Source: Liolophura sinensis (Eukaryota; Mollusca; Polyplacophora; Chitonida; Chitonidae). Taken from it: a stretch of 64,000 bases of DNA. Position 1 is the stretch's first letter, and every line of letters starts with the position of its first letter. The notes beneath the pieces were generated by a model, which worked only from the letters and a program-made list of their open reading frames with translations, searched no databases and was not told the DNA's origin. The position numbers and the translations under genes are program-made. The stretch lies in contig NC_088298.1 in NCBI RefSeq assembly GCF_032854445.1, positions 23,337,295 to 23,401,294 on the forward strand, read 5' to 3'. Below, in pieces: positions 35,501 through 50,500 of this stretch.

Positions 35501-38500
35501 TTTTTGTTGACAAATTCAGTAAGATCATCCAGAGTTTGAAGAACTGAACAGACCAAAACAATACAAAAACGAGACAAACCATGCTCACTAACTAACACAA
35601 CTAATTAAAAATATAAACGTCTAATGAACTAATCTTTGAAAACTCGACACAGTAAGACTTCACTTATCTACATTCTAAAGGAAACAGATTTCAATTTCCA
35701 AAAATAAAAAAAGAGGGGTTTACTACCATAAAATAAAAGCCATCAATATAAATTCCTTACGTCAAGATTTTTTTCATTTTGAGATGCCTTTCCGGTGCGA
35801 ATGGAATCCTAATGCTGAGATAACTTACCCCCCCTTAATCAGTTTTTATTCTGAGCATCTTAGATGAAACGAAGACATATGCTAAGGATAATGAGCAACC
35901 ATTCGATTGCCTTACTGTTCCAATTTTTCTAGGAACTGTTGATCAAATCTACACTAATGAGATTCCAGCAGTTGTTGATCAATTTTAAACTAACAAGATT
36001 GTAGTGACAGTAGGTCAGATTTAAGGCTTATGAAACCCTATCAGCTGACTCCAGTAGTTATTGATGAACATTTACACTTGAAATTTAACGCACCCGTCAT
36101 GTTTAATCCAAGTCTCAGAAGAGCTTTCGTTTTCGTATTTGTAGTCCACATCTGCAGCAGCTTCTCCATCACTTTCCTGAAAAAAAAAAAACAAATAAAT
36201 TTATTACAGAGATAATCATGGATGAAAAAAAAATATAGATGAAAGAAAATTATGTAACAAAGATAAATATGGAATAAAAATAAATATGGAATATAATATA
36301 ATGAAAGACTTACAGCAAACAGAGTAAAACCAGAGCAGCGACCACACCACAATAACTGGCAAATGGTCACAGGTAACTGGTGAAATATGTCCGGGTCAGT
36401 ATATCTCAGTTAGGGTTATGTTCTAACTGTTCATGTAAATGCATAAACAGTAGCATATTTCCCACAACCTAGCTTGTAATGGCTTAACTGTACATAATTA
36501 GGTAATGAAAAAATTGCAACGATATTAATTACACTTTATCAGAAATGCTCAAAATGCTAAGTTGTGAACACACAGAATTTTCAGCTCCACCACTCCCTGT
36601 CTGGAACTAGTCAAATCAACTGCCCTTTTCAGAGAATATATCAGCATTAACAAATAGCAGACTTTTGTCTTTGATCTCTCTTGCGCTAAAGGTAAAAACA
36701 GTCCTACTTTATCGTGTCAAAAATGTTAGACACTTCGTTTCCATTTTGCATGATATCATTGTGTAATTGACAAGAAAGATAAGTTGACAGACAAGCCCCT
36801 TTGATTAAAGAAAAAGATCACTAAATATCGAAGTAGGCATCACTACATAGGCCACTTAAAACTATGCAAAGGTATACTTTCATTTACTTTTTTAGATTTT
36901 TGTGAAGAGAGTTGAAGGTGTTCAAACATTTGAATTTTAAGGTGGGCTTTATGAACCACACTATCAGAAGTTAGGAACTCTGACATCACAGGAAGTTTTT
37001 CAAAATCTAATCATGGTACTGAATGTTGGAACAACCCTTTTTACTAATAAAAGATTCCCCAAAATTCCTTCCTTCTAGTGAACATCAGGAAAAAAGATGA
37101 TGTGACGTCAGATTTCCTAGATATCGTTAGTATGGTTCATAAAACCCACCTTACTATTCAAACATTTGAATGCTTAGAAAATATGTAAACTTATTAAAGT
37201 ATTTTTACACAGTTTTCAGTTGTCTGTATGATGAACCTTACTTCATATTTTAGCTTTCTTTTACTCTAAAACGCTCTTGAGAGGTCAGAAGGCTATGACA
37301 CTCACCTGATCATGTGACCGTTTTGAGGGAGGTCTTCGTGAGGACAGGCCACCAGCACTGGCTAGCTGAGCTTTGGACTTCCCGACAGACGTGTCCAGAA
37401 GCGTCGTCTCAGGCACCTCCGTGAAGGAGTCTATGCCTTCCTGTGACTTCTCTATGCTCGATATCATCACATCCCCATCTTGGAGAAAATATAAAACGGG
37501 TATCACATGCTGTAGTTCTTCATGATTTACACACGTTTGTAAGGTGTTTACTCAGATGATTCATAAAACCATCAAACATTAAAGCCTACAGCACAAAACA
37601 AACCCACTGTAATTCTTCAACTTTTTCACATGATTGCAAGGCGTTCGTTTATTCAAGCATATTGTGAAAGCATTATTCTATGTTGACAGATAAACTTATA
37701 CTTTTTGCGAAGCTGGCCAATCCTACCAAAGTAGTTTTGTGACCAAAATTTGAGGAATAAGGGTAGTTTATTGGAGACTGGATTCTTTGTTTTGAGTTAA
37801 GCACATTTTCAACTGTTTTTCTCTCAATGTTGATGTCTTTAAAATTCCTATTTTTTCCACTAGCCAGCTCAAAAAACAGATGCCTCACCAACTGACCAGC
37901 CCTACTGACACAATCGGGCTGCACCCAAAAAAGATTTTTTTTAAAGACTGCCTTAATTATCATAAAAAGGTTCTTATTAAAGAATCTATTGCTGCATTGG
38001 ATAGGTGCCTAAAGTTGCACTAGACAACATATCTTTTCAACAATGTAGAGTTGTGGTTAGGTGTGAGGGCCATAAGGACCCCAAGCCAAGTTTGCAGGGA
38101 AACCACAGCATTTCAACAGGTTCCTCACAGACCTCCTGATGTAAGGCTGCAGCCAATACAAAAGTAGACGGATTCAACCTTGTTACTCAAACTTTTGGCA
38201 GAAGCAGACTCGTCACGGAACACACAAATGGCTACCTGAGCAGAACTGAAACTTTTGCCTCTAAGCTCTGATTGGCAAATCACAGCATGACTCTCAGGGA
38301 GACGTCTTCTTGTCTCTTATGTGAAGAATCGTGCTTAGAGAAACTTGGCTTAATAGGAGAATGCTTTTGTGTGTAATTCTTATGGGGGAAACCTAATTGG
38401 AAGTCATATCTACATTTTTGTTGCATTCAGAACTGTATAACAGCCTTGCTACCAGACTGTCTGCTGGGTGGCATGTCGGTAAATGAGAGACTAACTACTA

Positions 38501-41500
38501 ACTAAGATTCTACGAGGCTAGCGAAAGCAGTTGGACCAAGAAACTAACTTTGTTACGATCTAGTTTGGTAAGCAGATTACAAAACAACAACATTTCAGGG
38601 AGACAACCAAACTTCTAGTGTGACCAAGGCACAATGAAGGCACAAGCACTTTGTGTTCCACAAATGCTGACACAGGTGTTGACGAGCTAACAACGTACCT
38701 GGGCTAGTGGTGAGTTCAGGTGAGGACATGTCAGACTCAGATGAGGCGTCTGATAATCGCTCACCTGTCTTTGCTGACCCGTTAGTGGAGTCTGTAATTA
38801 ACAGGTGAGTACAGGTGTGAAAGCTGAACACATCTACAGTTAGACATACTATTCTACATCAAACATTATAAACACTATCCTGCTCACAACTAAAGAGGTT
38901 ACCTTGAAAACTACATTAGAAATACAAGCAACAAAACTCGGACAGTAGAATACAGCAAACTATGGTGGCTTACACATTTGTGCATAGTTATTTCTGCATA
39001 GGACCGAAAAACCATACGTAAAGGACCTAAAATTTTGCCACAATGTTGTCGTTTTTTAGAGGTCACGAAATATTACTTCTGGTGCTGATACTTACTGTTT
39101 GCCGGTAGGATATCACCCTTCCTCCCAAGCAAACATAGTAACATCTTTCAAAGATCAACAGAACTTATTCACAATGTGCAACTTGGTTTAGGTCATTTGC
39201 CCCATAAGGAAATGGCCGTTTCCAAAATTAAACTGATAAATGCCTCCCACATTGAAATTGAACATTTATAGCGTTACTCCAGTTAATTTTCTCCATTGTT
39301 TGATTAAGGTTATAACGTAGCTTTCAAACTTAGTTCTACCATACTACACAGGCGTCTCCTTGTTTGATGGTCAGACACAATGCTGACATATAGTGCTGCC
39401 TCACTGGAACACCATGCGCCGCAGACAACAAATATGAAGCCCCAATCACTCACTTAATACTGACAACAGGTAGACCAGTATTTGATCTGTTCCTCTTAAA
39501 CCAGACAGCACCAAGACTACTCATGTTAAAATCATATGTATGACTTGATTCGCGACTGAACACTGGATCCATAATTTTCGAGGCCAACACTCTATCCACT
39601 ACTGGTATTATGACAACTAGTGTCCTTGCTAAGCCTAAGTCAGCTCCTATGCCCCGTCACACCATGCACTACACCATTCCTTAGCTCAGGTATCCATCTG
39701 ACTCACCTTTATGGGAGTTGTTCTTAGCACTTTGTGTGGGAGACTTCCTGACGGGCAGGTCAGACTTAAGGGGTGTTTCTTTGGGGATCAGGACGGGCAG
39801 ACCAGCTGCCTTCTGCGCCTCAGCCAAGTCATGCTCCAACTGGAATATCTGGAAATGGAGGACAAAAATTGGTAATCTCTGTGACACTGGGGGTGCAGGT
39901 GACAGCCCTTTAAGTGGAAAAGCAGAAACATATATTCACCATAGGCCTACAGGTGCATTTGCTGTACAAAATGACGGCTTCATGCAGAAAATTTGCTTTC
40001 AAAAGGAAAGACTACAAATCATTTATCATTAAAGACTCCGAATAAGAGGTGGGAACAGTCCTAAACAGACAGTTCTTTCTGAAAAGAGTGGGAAGTCAAC
40101 CTGACAGGATATCCATGCCCGACACCCCACTCAGTCACAATACTCAAAACACAGGGTTGGCCAGTTCTATATGTATTGCTACCCTATAAACGCTCAGCGT
40201 CTGTTCATACGGAAACTATTATTTCAGTTCTCACCCTGTCTTTCAGAGACTTGACCAAAGCATTATACTGATGATCCCTCTCAGACTGCTGCTGTAACAA
40301 GGATTCTCTCTCTTGGATGAAGTCTTTTTCTCTGGAGGTAGAAAAGTTGAAGTTTTTAAGTACATGCAGCATAGAGGTGAGTATTCAGCACAATATTCGT
40401 GGAGCCCACTAGCAGGACCAGACTGTCACATTTGGCAACATGAATCCAATTTCTTAATAGCAAAGTTCAAAATTAAGAGTGTGTGGATGCAAATCCATCC
40501 ACCTTTTAGCCAGTATACCAAACATTCACTTGTGCAATCATTTCTTAAATTTGGTGCCACTCCTGCATCCAAATTTTTTTGTCTAATTTGACCTCTGAAC
40601 AGGAATCAGTTTCTCATAAAATTTAATTTTAGCTTCCACACAAGTATTGTTCGGTTCTTCTCACCTTTGTTGATATTCCTTTATTAATTTTTTGGCTTTG
40701 TGGTATTTCTTTTCCAAGCCAGAATATTCACCCTGCATTCTCTTCTCCAATGAAATGTACTGTCCTTGAGAGCCTTCCAGCATGTCCTAAGCAAATGAAA
40801 CAAGTACTCTGATTGGTCAATCATGAACATATCTCAACATTCAAATAAAAATCAAACTGAAATTGTTTGAAAGATCAATGAAATCAGCCAGACAAATTGA
40901 GGAAAATCAAATGCCAAAATATTACAGGCAAGCAAACTTTCAAAACAATACCATTCCTTGTTAAACTATTTGAAGGTATACCATACCAAATTTACATCCA
41001 CAGCAAATCTGCCACTCAATCTTAAAACTATGAATGACATGCTTTGAAATCCCTTCCATTATGTCTGACAGAAAAGCCTGATGTTATCTGATGTCACACA
41101 CTTCTGCTATATCAGTACAAAATGTGAAGGTTTTAAATTACTCATATGTTCTGAAAGAAATCTCAGTAATCAGTTTTTTCCCCTCCATAATCAGATGTCT
41201 GTTTATAGTAACTCGGGATTCCAACTATGTCCAAACAATGACGCTTTACAAACTTTTCAATGCATTGTCAAAATTCCGAATGTCAAAATCTTGTGCAGAT
41301 CAATTCCACTGACACTGGATCCCAGTGTCAACACTGTCAAAGAACTAGTCTGAGATCAGTCTAATGTTAGGTTTCGCAAAATTTTGTTTCGCCTTGGAGA
41401 GTCAGGACAAAATCTGACACCACTTTAAACAAAGAAATTTTACTTAAGTAGACCAATGTAATAACAAAACTTCATTGCCAACAGCTCTTCAACTGCAGAT

Positions 41501-44500
41501 TTTTGTTTGTTTAATAATAAAACCACATTATTTAGCAAATTATTTCTCTACACTGCACAGTTCTGTCAAAATATTTCAAATTATTGGAGGCAGAGGCGGT
41601 TGAAAAGGTTGAAGAATTAGGGTATTTAGGAAATATACCTCAGCAATAACTCCAAACTCATAAAGCCTCTCACAAATGTCCTGTTATCAAGACTAACTTT
41701 GTCACTGTGGCATTCATTCCCCCACAAAATGGCTCTCAGATTCCCAGGCCCCCCACAGCCAACCTCTCTTATCTCTGGCATTGGCAGTCTAGTCCCCACC
41801 CTGCTCTGAGTTATTTCTTACTTTTGACCTCATTATTTGGTCCTCAAGTAAGACAGAATGTTTTTCTGATAGAAGGAAAAATGTTTGTATTTAGTCTATA
41901 TGGTGCATTAGTCGAACTGTTCAGACTGCATACTCAGGGCTAAGATCAATGTTTAAACCTATTAAAATAGGCCAACCAAAGCAGAAATATAACTGCATAC
42001 TTATATGCAAATTCAAAATTTGGAATCAGTTTCCTTTTCCGGCACAATTTTAATGCGTTCAAATAAATATGCTGATAAATTTAACCCATCCAAAAGCAAA
42101 CAAAAAAACTGCTTGTAATTCTTCAACATTTTTTTTCATATTTACAAGATGTTTTATTCAAGCAACTTCTGAAGGTATTATTCTGTGTAGACTGGTATAA
42201 TAATCTTTGTGAGGCCCTGAAATTGGCCAACCCAACCAATGTAGTTTTGTCTCCAAAATCGACTTAAAAATCTGCATACATTGCACTGCAAGTTGCTCTT
42301 TCACATGCAGAAAGGTTGAGGAAATAAGAGTACCTGTACTTGACCATAACAATATGAATTAACTTCATGATATGTTGATGTTTTATAATGTTACATTTAT
42401 AAGGCATTTGGAAATAGCCTGGTATGGAAACATTCTGGACTTTTATTGGAATGTCTGAAATATACCCCAGTGTACCTCAATTATACCACTTATCAACACA
42501 TGCTTTTAGGCAGAACTACATGGTTTTCAACTTCATATTATTCTGAGAAAACAATTTAGAGATGACATACATGTGTGTTTTAACATGCTTGACTTGACCC
42601 ATAGTTGTCAGGCATATGGGTGGAACGTCTATAAATGACCCTCTGACCTCCCCCCCCTCAACCTTCCCCCTCGCTTTTTCTGCTGCCCACCCTCCCAAGA
42701 TCATAATGTTTGCAGTTTCTAGGTCCCTTGGTTACCCAGACGCATGCCAATGTCTGACATCTAAGTTGACCTCACAAGTACAGCTATACACCCTAAATGA
42801 CCTCAAATTTCGCTCACAACAGTGCATTTTTTGAGGCAAATAAATGTCAAAAATATTATTTTTGGTGGTGAAACTTACAATTTTCCAATAGAATATCATC
42901 CCGTATTCCAAGCAAACCTTAAAACACCTTTCTGAACTCAATAGAACTCTCAAAATCAGGAAAAATGGGCGAGTTAGTCATGAACGAAATTTATGGTCAC
43001 TTACGGTACTTTGTAATTTAATATGCACATCTGCATATTTTAAACACTGCACTAGTCTACAGGTTGCCATAGTTAACACAAACTTTGTAACAATTGTTAT
43101 AACACTGACAACATCCCAGGCACAGCATTAACACATACACAAGTGCAAAAGTTGTTTCGTATTGTACATTGTATTGTATATTCAAACATATTTAATTTCT
43201 TGAAAAAAAAAATTGCAAGAGTTTACAAGGAATGACCTCCACAATGTTATTACACAGGTAAAACCAGTGGGTTATAAATAAAACAGCAAAAAATAATTAA
43301 AACCAAATACGTAAACATAATTTTCTCGAAAAGCTGCCTTCCCATTTTTAACCTTCAAATTACTTTATACAGTCTTGTTTTCAAGGTCATTTTATGTGCA
43401 AAAGTTAAGTTTTCAAGGCCACATTATGTGCGAAACCCAATTTTTCAAGGTCACACAATGTACAAAAATTATCTTTGCAAGGTCAAACTGCTATATGTAC
43501 CTGATATCCGTTAATTTCCTTCCTGGCAGCCTCAAGGGCCTTCTCTGTTTCCAGCAACCTTTGAGCCATGTCTTCACATTTCTTCTCATAATCCTTCTTT
43601 TGAGCTTCTACATTTTCCAAGAGAATCATCTGAAAAAGGAAAGTGTTAACAGCACATAAGGCAGGGTCAGATACACAGAGATAATTAACTCCTTCGTGTC
43701 AAACACCAAGGTATTTACAGTGATTTCAACATACTTACAATGTACAACTTCAAAGTACTTTGATGTGATAAGAACAAAAACTTAAATTCCAACTGAAAAT
43801 TTCTTCTTTTTTTTCTTTCACAGTTCATCATGCTCTTGTAGCTGTAACAATCAAGGTTCTGAAGGATCTTTTCAGTCAAATCACTTGTTTTGTAAGCCAT
43901 AACAAATAATGGTACAAAGTTGCGTTTTAATTTACCTCGACCCTGCGCATTTCTGTGACTTGATTCTAGATATACTTCAGTACTAATCATAAAGGCACCG
44001 CCTCAGATTCAACTCTGATGAAGCAGACATCAAACTTTTTCCCTCTAATGCAAGTCTGCTCATGGCTCACGGCTGAGTCAAAATAGGTTACGTATCAAGA
44101 CTTGTGGTCTTTGCATGAAAAAGTAGGCTTGATCTGAGATTCACTGAGCAGCGACTGCCTAATAATAGTGAAGCCCAAATTTGAGCCACAGTGACGACAG
44201 GGTCAAATGTCACCATTCCAGTCTTACCTTGGCTTTCAGTTTGGCAATCTCGGCATCAGACACTGCATTCTTGTACTGGGCCTGCAGATATTTAAAGGGA
44301 CAAAGGCAGATTAGATACCTCAAGCTGCATGTTGGTGATTCAAGATCTACACACAGAACAATGGAATAATGGCAGTTGCATATAGCCTCTTGTACAGATT
44401 AAGGGCTCTTGTACTGTGGTTGATGACATTGACAACATTGTTGCTGGTCTGACCGTTTGAAGTTTAGATATGCTGGCTTCCTCTCCGGCCGTAAGTGGGA

Positions 44501-47500
44501 AGGTCTGCCAGCAACCTGCGGACGGTCGTGGGTTTCCCCCGGGCTGTGCCTGGTTTCCACCTACCATAATGCTGGCCGCCGTCGTAGAAGTGAAATATTC
44601 TTGAGTACGGCGTAAAACACCAATCACACAAATAAATAAATAAATAAAATCAAAGTTTAGAACCTTCAGAACTAGACAGCATCCAGTTTGTAAGCCAAAA
44701 TTCCCCACAAAAAATTCACAAAAATTTGTCTATTTTACCAAGAGGAAGAATATTAGAAATCTAATATCCAGTATGGGAGACAGGAACATGGGGCACCTAG
44801 TTCCTTAGATGCCTTGCACCTTCACAAGGCAGTTCATAATTTTCTTGATGAACTTGCACGTGCATGCAATCGTGGCTTGTCACTGCAGGGAGTTTTTCGT
44901 AAGGTAATTTCTGATCTGTACTATACAAGCGAGACTGAAATAATAAGGTCATTGATCTTACCTCCTTAAGTTTGACAAACATGGCCTGTGAATCCATGTC
45001 AGGCGATCCAGATTCACTGCTGCTGTCTGCCAGGTCGAATACCTCGATGGACGACTTCGCAGGACTGCCCTCTGGAGAGCCCACGGCCTCCTCGTCCACG
45101 CTGGCGGGCATCTGGAGAGGAGTTGTCTCCCCTGCAGCTAACTCTTCTTCTTCCTCCTCTTCTTCGCTGGCACTGGCGTTTAATGTATAATGTCCTACCT
45201 GAATACATTGAAAACATTTGATGACGTTAATCTCATTTTTGTACCACACCTCCATTTTAATCAGTTAAGCTGACTGAACTGCATTACTTCTTAGTTCCCA
45301 AATCCTAAATTCCAAAGTTTTCTTCAGCTCCATGTTTTGTAATGTTCAGTACTACTTCTCTTTCTCAGGACTGAAGATCCTGTGATTCAATTGCACCTCC
45401 ATTTCATGTATTTGATAGGTGTTTTATGCCCTACATCTCCATTTTAAATATCCCACCATGTGCATCTTTCAAGAAATTGGATATCCCACAATGCACTGCA
45501 TCATATGTATTATATCCCAGTGCCTGCCTTTAACAAGTTCATTTCCCCTGGTGTCTAAGTTCATTTCCCATGGTGTCTAAGTTCATTTCCCATGGTGTCT
45601 AAGTTCATTTCCCCTGGTGTCTAAGTTCATTTCCCCTGGTGTCTAAGTTCATCTCCCCTGGTGTCTAAGTTCATTTCCCCTGGTGTCTAAGTTCATTTCC
45701 CCTGGTGTCTAAGTTCAATTCCCCTAGTGTCTAAGTTCATTTCCCATAGTGTCTATGTTCACAAAAACTCCAATCTGTTCTCTGCATTATATCCCACAAT
45801 GCATTGCCTAATCTATGCTATATTCCGCTTTGCCCCACTTCTCAGTATCCCATGATTCCCCACCTTGTCATCCTCGTCCATGTCTTCATCGTCTTCCGAA
45901 TCTTCGTCCTGACTTTGTTCGCCCAATGCTGTACCTTTTTGTTTTAGCGCCTCTTGCATTTTATGCAGGCGCTCAGATTCTTGACGACGCAACTCCTCGC
46001 GACGTCTGTCCTGCTCCAGCGACTGCTGAATTAAACGCGCAACTTCGCTCTGCTCTGGGTTCTTTTCTCGGCCAATCATAAATCTGTAAAAGTAAAATTA
46101 AAATTTGAATTATTTTTTAAATTTTTGTTTTCACGAGAAATGTGTCCAAAACAGTTTTTTTTAACAAGGAAGCTTTAATTTATTCACATCATTAATTTAA
46201 CGACTTATTTGATCACAAAAATGTTGGCAAATGTATATATCTATTTAAATTTATCGATGCTGTCACAACAGTGTCTTCAGTATCATACAGCCCTACAGCA
46301 TGATAGGCATAATCTACAGAGATGAAGAAAGGCCTTGTGGGCTCAAAATTGGGAAAATTGTAACGCAAAACTGCATTTTTTGTGTGTGTGGGGGGGGGGG
46401 GGGAATAAGTGTACCAGGGAGCTGAACAAAGATTTGTGAATGCTTATTTAAGTTCACAAAATTCAAAGACCCAATCTTTCACCTCTCATATTATACCTTA
46501 CCCCTATAGTTCAAACAGTAAAAAAGAGGTGTGCGTATCTCAGGTGAAAAGTGTATATTTCGGGGGAAATCAGTCCATAATTGGGACATATGTAGCTGAA
46601 AAATTGGGAAACGACCACTGGGAATGCACAGGTAGATTAGGCCTAACATATAGACAGACACACAGCACGGAGAAGAACTGAAGTAAGATGACAGAAAACT
46701 GACCAAGTTTAAGTCAGATTCATTTAGTCTTTCAGAATGTATAAAAGGTAGTTTTTTTAGGCTAGTTAAATTCTTCTAATTCCACCTTGAATGAGTATTC
46801 ATGAAATTGATTATAGAATGATCTAAGCTACACCTCTGCGGATAAGAGTACCACAAGCTGTGAACATGGAGATTAGGTAAATACCCAAATATTATTGATA
46901 GAGAGTGTGAGACACTGTTTTGAGTGTGCGGGATATGGCACAAACGTAAGCATACTGTTATTTTGTTGCAGGTATGCTCGGCTCAGCTTGTCAAGTCTTA
47001 TCCTGTTCTTCAGCAGGATTGCCATCAACAAGTGTGGGCTTTTGAAAGGCCATTTTTATATACTAGACTTTAGGTGAACTGATGCATGACAATTGCCTTT
47101 CTGCAGTGGCGAGCAAGGGGTTAGCCAGAAATGTAAAAGACGGTGTCCAAACATCCTTTTTTGGAATCATTTTGGTGCTGCAAGGTGTCCAGATTTCATT
47201 CTCTTCCATCTCTCCTGTGTTAAAAGTGCTGAAGACAGGATGTCCAAAGAGCACCAATTTTCTATTTGACCTGTCCATTTTGATGACAGAGACTAACCCG
47301 CTAACGTTATGTACTGACCATCCCTGACAGCCGTCAGCAGCATCATCTGCTTACTCAACTTTGCCACTGTCATCAAATCTTACCTTACACTCAATTCTAT
47401 GACACCTCATTTTGTCGCCGACAAGCTACTTAGAAGGTCCAAATGACCATAGAATACATCGTTTTCTTCTTGTGACATTGCACTATGTGTACTTAATTTA

Positions 47501-50500
47501 TGTTTTATGAGCACACGTACACCGATAACTGAGAGGCATTAAAGGAAAGAACAAATGAGTTCACAGCTTTGGACCGTCTTGATACAGACGGGAAGGAGTT
47601 TTAAAAGGTTGTACTTACTTGACTTTCCCACTAGTATTCCTGAGTACAGAGGCAGCATAAGCCTGGGTAACTCCTACCAGGCTCTTCCCATCAACCTCGA
47701 TGATCTGGTCATTCACTTCAATCCTAAAAACAAACAAAAACACACAATTCACAGATCCACAAAAAAATTCCAAAAAGAACGGAGTTTCAATTATGTAATT
47801 ATGATACTCCTTCAACATCACACATTTTCATCTAGTCAGCATTTGATTTTATTGTTGTATATTCGTTATCAAACTGCATGCCACACGTTAAAAGACAGGA
47901 TGTTAAAAGTTTGATCAACTGACTGATCGCGGAACTGACAATGCCTTAAAACTGTTGTTGCTGGTTTTGGAGGAAAGTACAGAAACAAAGGTTTTTCTGT
48001 CGTTTCAAACGCTGTTATGTCATGCAAGAACGCTTGGCATCCCCCATTGCTGAGGTATAGCAACAAATAACATCACATCTGCCGGATTCATTGTCATCAC
48101 ATAAGGAATATGGTCATCAGGTAAATTTTACAGAAACTGTCGAAGATTTCCTTTATAAGCCCTCATCACGTAATTGAGATAAATGGTATTATCCCTCATA
48201 AATCTTCCTGAATCGTGGCGTTAGCTCTGTTCCCCAGGGTATCTTTCATATCATTTTCACATTTCATCTTAGCTTCTCTTAGGACTCAAGAAGCACATTA
48301 ACATGGGAAAAAACTAGATCTTCTAAAATTTTAAAGTTTTAGCAAATCAGTAAAATAATTGTAACAACAACAAGGCTGAAAGAGAATGCAAAATCACAGA
48401 GTGAAATCTGTGTAACAGGTCTGTGTATCGGCAAAACATTAAAGAAAATAAGAAAAAAATATAGGAAATTTAAATTGCCAGCTTACCCAATATGGGAAGA
48501 ATCTAGTAATAACTGTGTTCCCATCTTTGTAATAAAATCCTGTTATTAGCAGTGGCACCACCAGCTTGAATGGAAGTCTAAATGTCAGATAGTATAGCCT
48601 GTTGTTTCAACACACACCAGCCGGCCATTCAGACTCCACTACCCTTCCCTTCACTCCTAACAAGTGCTGTAGCATCAGCTGGCATATGCAAAGGGCCAGT
48701 TCCATTCATCCCCAAAGGGAGGATGGAAAACAACAATAGAAACAGTGCCACAGCTTGCCTGACCCACCAAACCGAATGAGCCAGGCCCGTTCATTGAAAG
48801 GGCCAGTCAATTGTAGGAACACAGGGGGAATACACAAGGGCACATAGTGGACAATGAATCACACAGCTGGGCACAAACCAAGCCATTAAAAGGTCCCAGA
48901 GATCAAGAGAACTGGACACTGGAGGGCATTAATTTTATAATTCTGGAGTCTAAAATTGGTCAGAAATCAATATTGTGGGGTTTGATCGGCTTCCGTTCAG
49001 TAATTACACACGAAACAAAGAGATAATCATACTGTTGGGACTATTTGCATTAGACCTAGCTGACCCCTCCCACTGGTCAGACTGGAGACAGACTGGACAT
49101 GTAGTAGAGAATGCAAACTGACCAGGACTGGACCTTTCATCTCCCTTACCATCTGTTCTGTTATCACCTCTCTCATCTCCACAAAACTGGACTTTGTACT
49201 GAGCACGTAACTTTCACACATGCCGCATAGCGAATAGAGTAGTGAAAAAAACCCACTTACATTACAAGTGTCAAGCTATGATCATTCATTCAAAAATTTT
49301 TCCATTCAAACTTTAATTATATTACAATTTATTTAATAAAACTACAAAGAAGTTTAATTCGACCGACTAATGTTAACCATACACACACACACAAAAATAT
49401 ATCACATACCACTAGAGCAGTATTTTCATTTCAAGTTCCACATACATGTGTATGTTTAACTTTTTCTGGTCAACATTTACAAAGTTAACAAATGAATGCT
49501 CATGCGTGTATTTTCACAACACCTGTAACACAAATATTGTTACATTTTGATGACACTAACACCTATCCTAAATGACCACAAATTTCATACATGACTAACT
49601 TGTCCATTCTGAGAATTCTATTGACTTTAGACAGGTGTTTTGAGGTTTGTTTGGACCATGAGATGAAATTCTACTGGAAAATTTTATGTTTCAGCACTGA
49701 AAATAATAATTGCAACATTTATTTGCTTCTGAAAATCTACTTTTGTGATCGAAAAAAAGCGTATTTAATGAAGTGTTTCATGACATTCAGAGAGTTAAGT
49801 CTCTGTGCAATCAGAAATGCAAACACAGCATACCCTAAATGATCTAAAATCTTGGTCCATGACTTAACTCGCTCAATTTATTGCATTCTGAGAATTCTAA
49901 TAATTCTAGAAAAGGCTCGTTTAGAATTATTATGTATGTTTCAGCACCAAAAATAATATTTTACAGCATATTTGCCATAGATGTAGACGCACCTCTCTGA
50001 CAGTACAGATTTGTTAAGAAAATCACACTTCTACAACGTTAGACACCAGAAAGCACTGAACAGCCTATAGCAACTACTATAACTTTGGTCTGTACCCTCA
50101 AGCCCCTAATCTTCCCCACCATGACCATGAAATGGTTCCTCAGGGAGCACTTTTACAGTCATGCCTGAGTCACAGGAAGATCTGAACACTAAATCAAACT
50201 CTGATTTGAAAGGAAAGACAGAGGTGTTATAGGAAACCACCAGAAACTGATCAGTTATCTAAACCCTTCCACTACAATCATTAATTTGAATTCTGCAACA
50301 GCTTGACTCATAATTATACCAAATTAAAAAAAACTAAATACTGAAAAGTGAGTTCACTCAAAATGTTCAGGCTTGCAAATAACTAAGGTTTGGTGACGTC
50401 AAACAAATGTTATTCATGAAGGTGAAGCATACAGTACAAGCGTAAATGAAAATGGCCAGTTGCTTGAAAAGATTAGGCACAGTATTTATTTCTTGATTTG

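Larger units (their letters stand above)
40787..43500 (-). other. Neurabin intron between coiled-coil exons
   Basis: Holds family B, A and E elements (listed separately) and otherwise no exon. Near 43,376-43,490 a phrase 'ttttcaaggtcacattatgt' recurs about four times with variation, another decayed tandem repeat. Confidence 0.6.

Noticed and set aside
36041-36370. 109-codon minus-strand frame with Phe/Tyr-rich region
   Set aside because: It reads the neurabin exon at 36,094 in a wrong frame and extends into the poly-T intron.
44340-44708. 122-codon minus-strand frame
   Set aside because: Most of it is the reverse reading of a SINE copy.
45815-46081. 88-codon plus-strand frame with a signal-peptide-like region
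   Set aside because: Exact shadow of the neurabin exon 45,864-46,083, whose minus-strand reading is clearly conserved.
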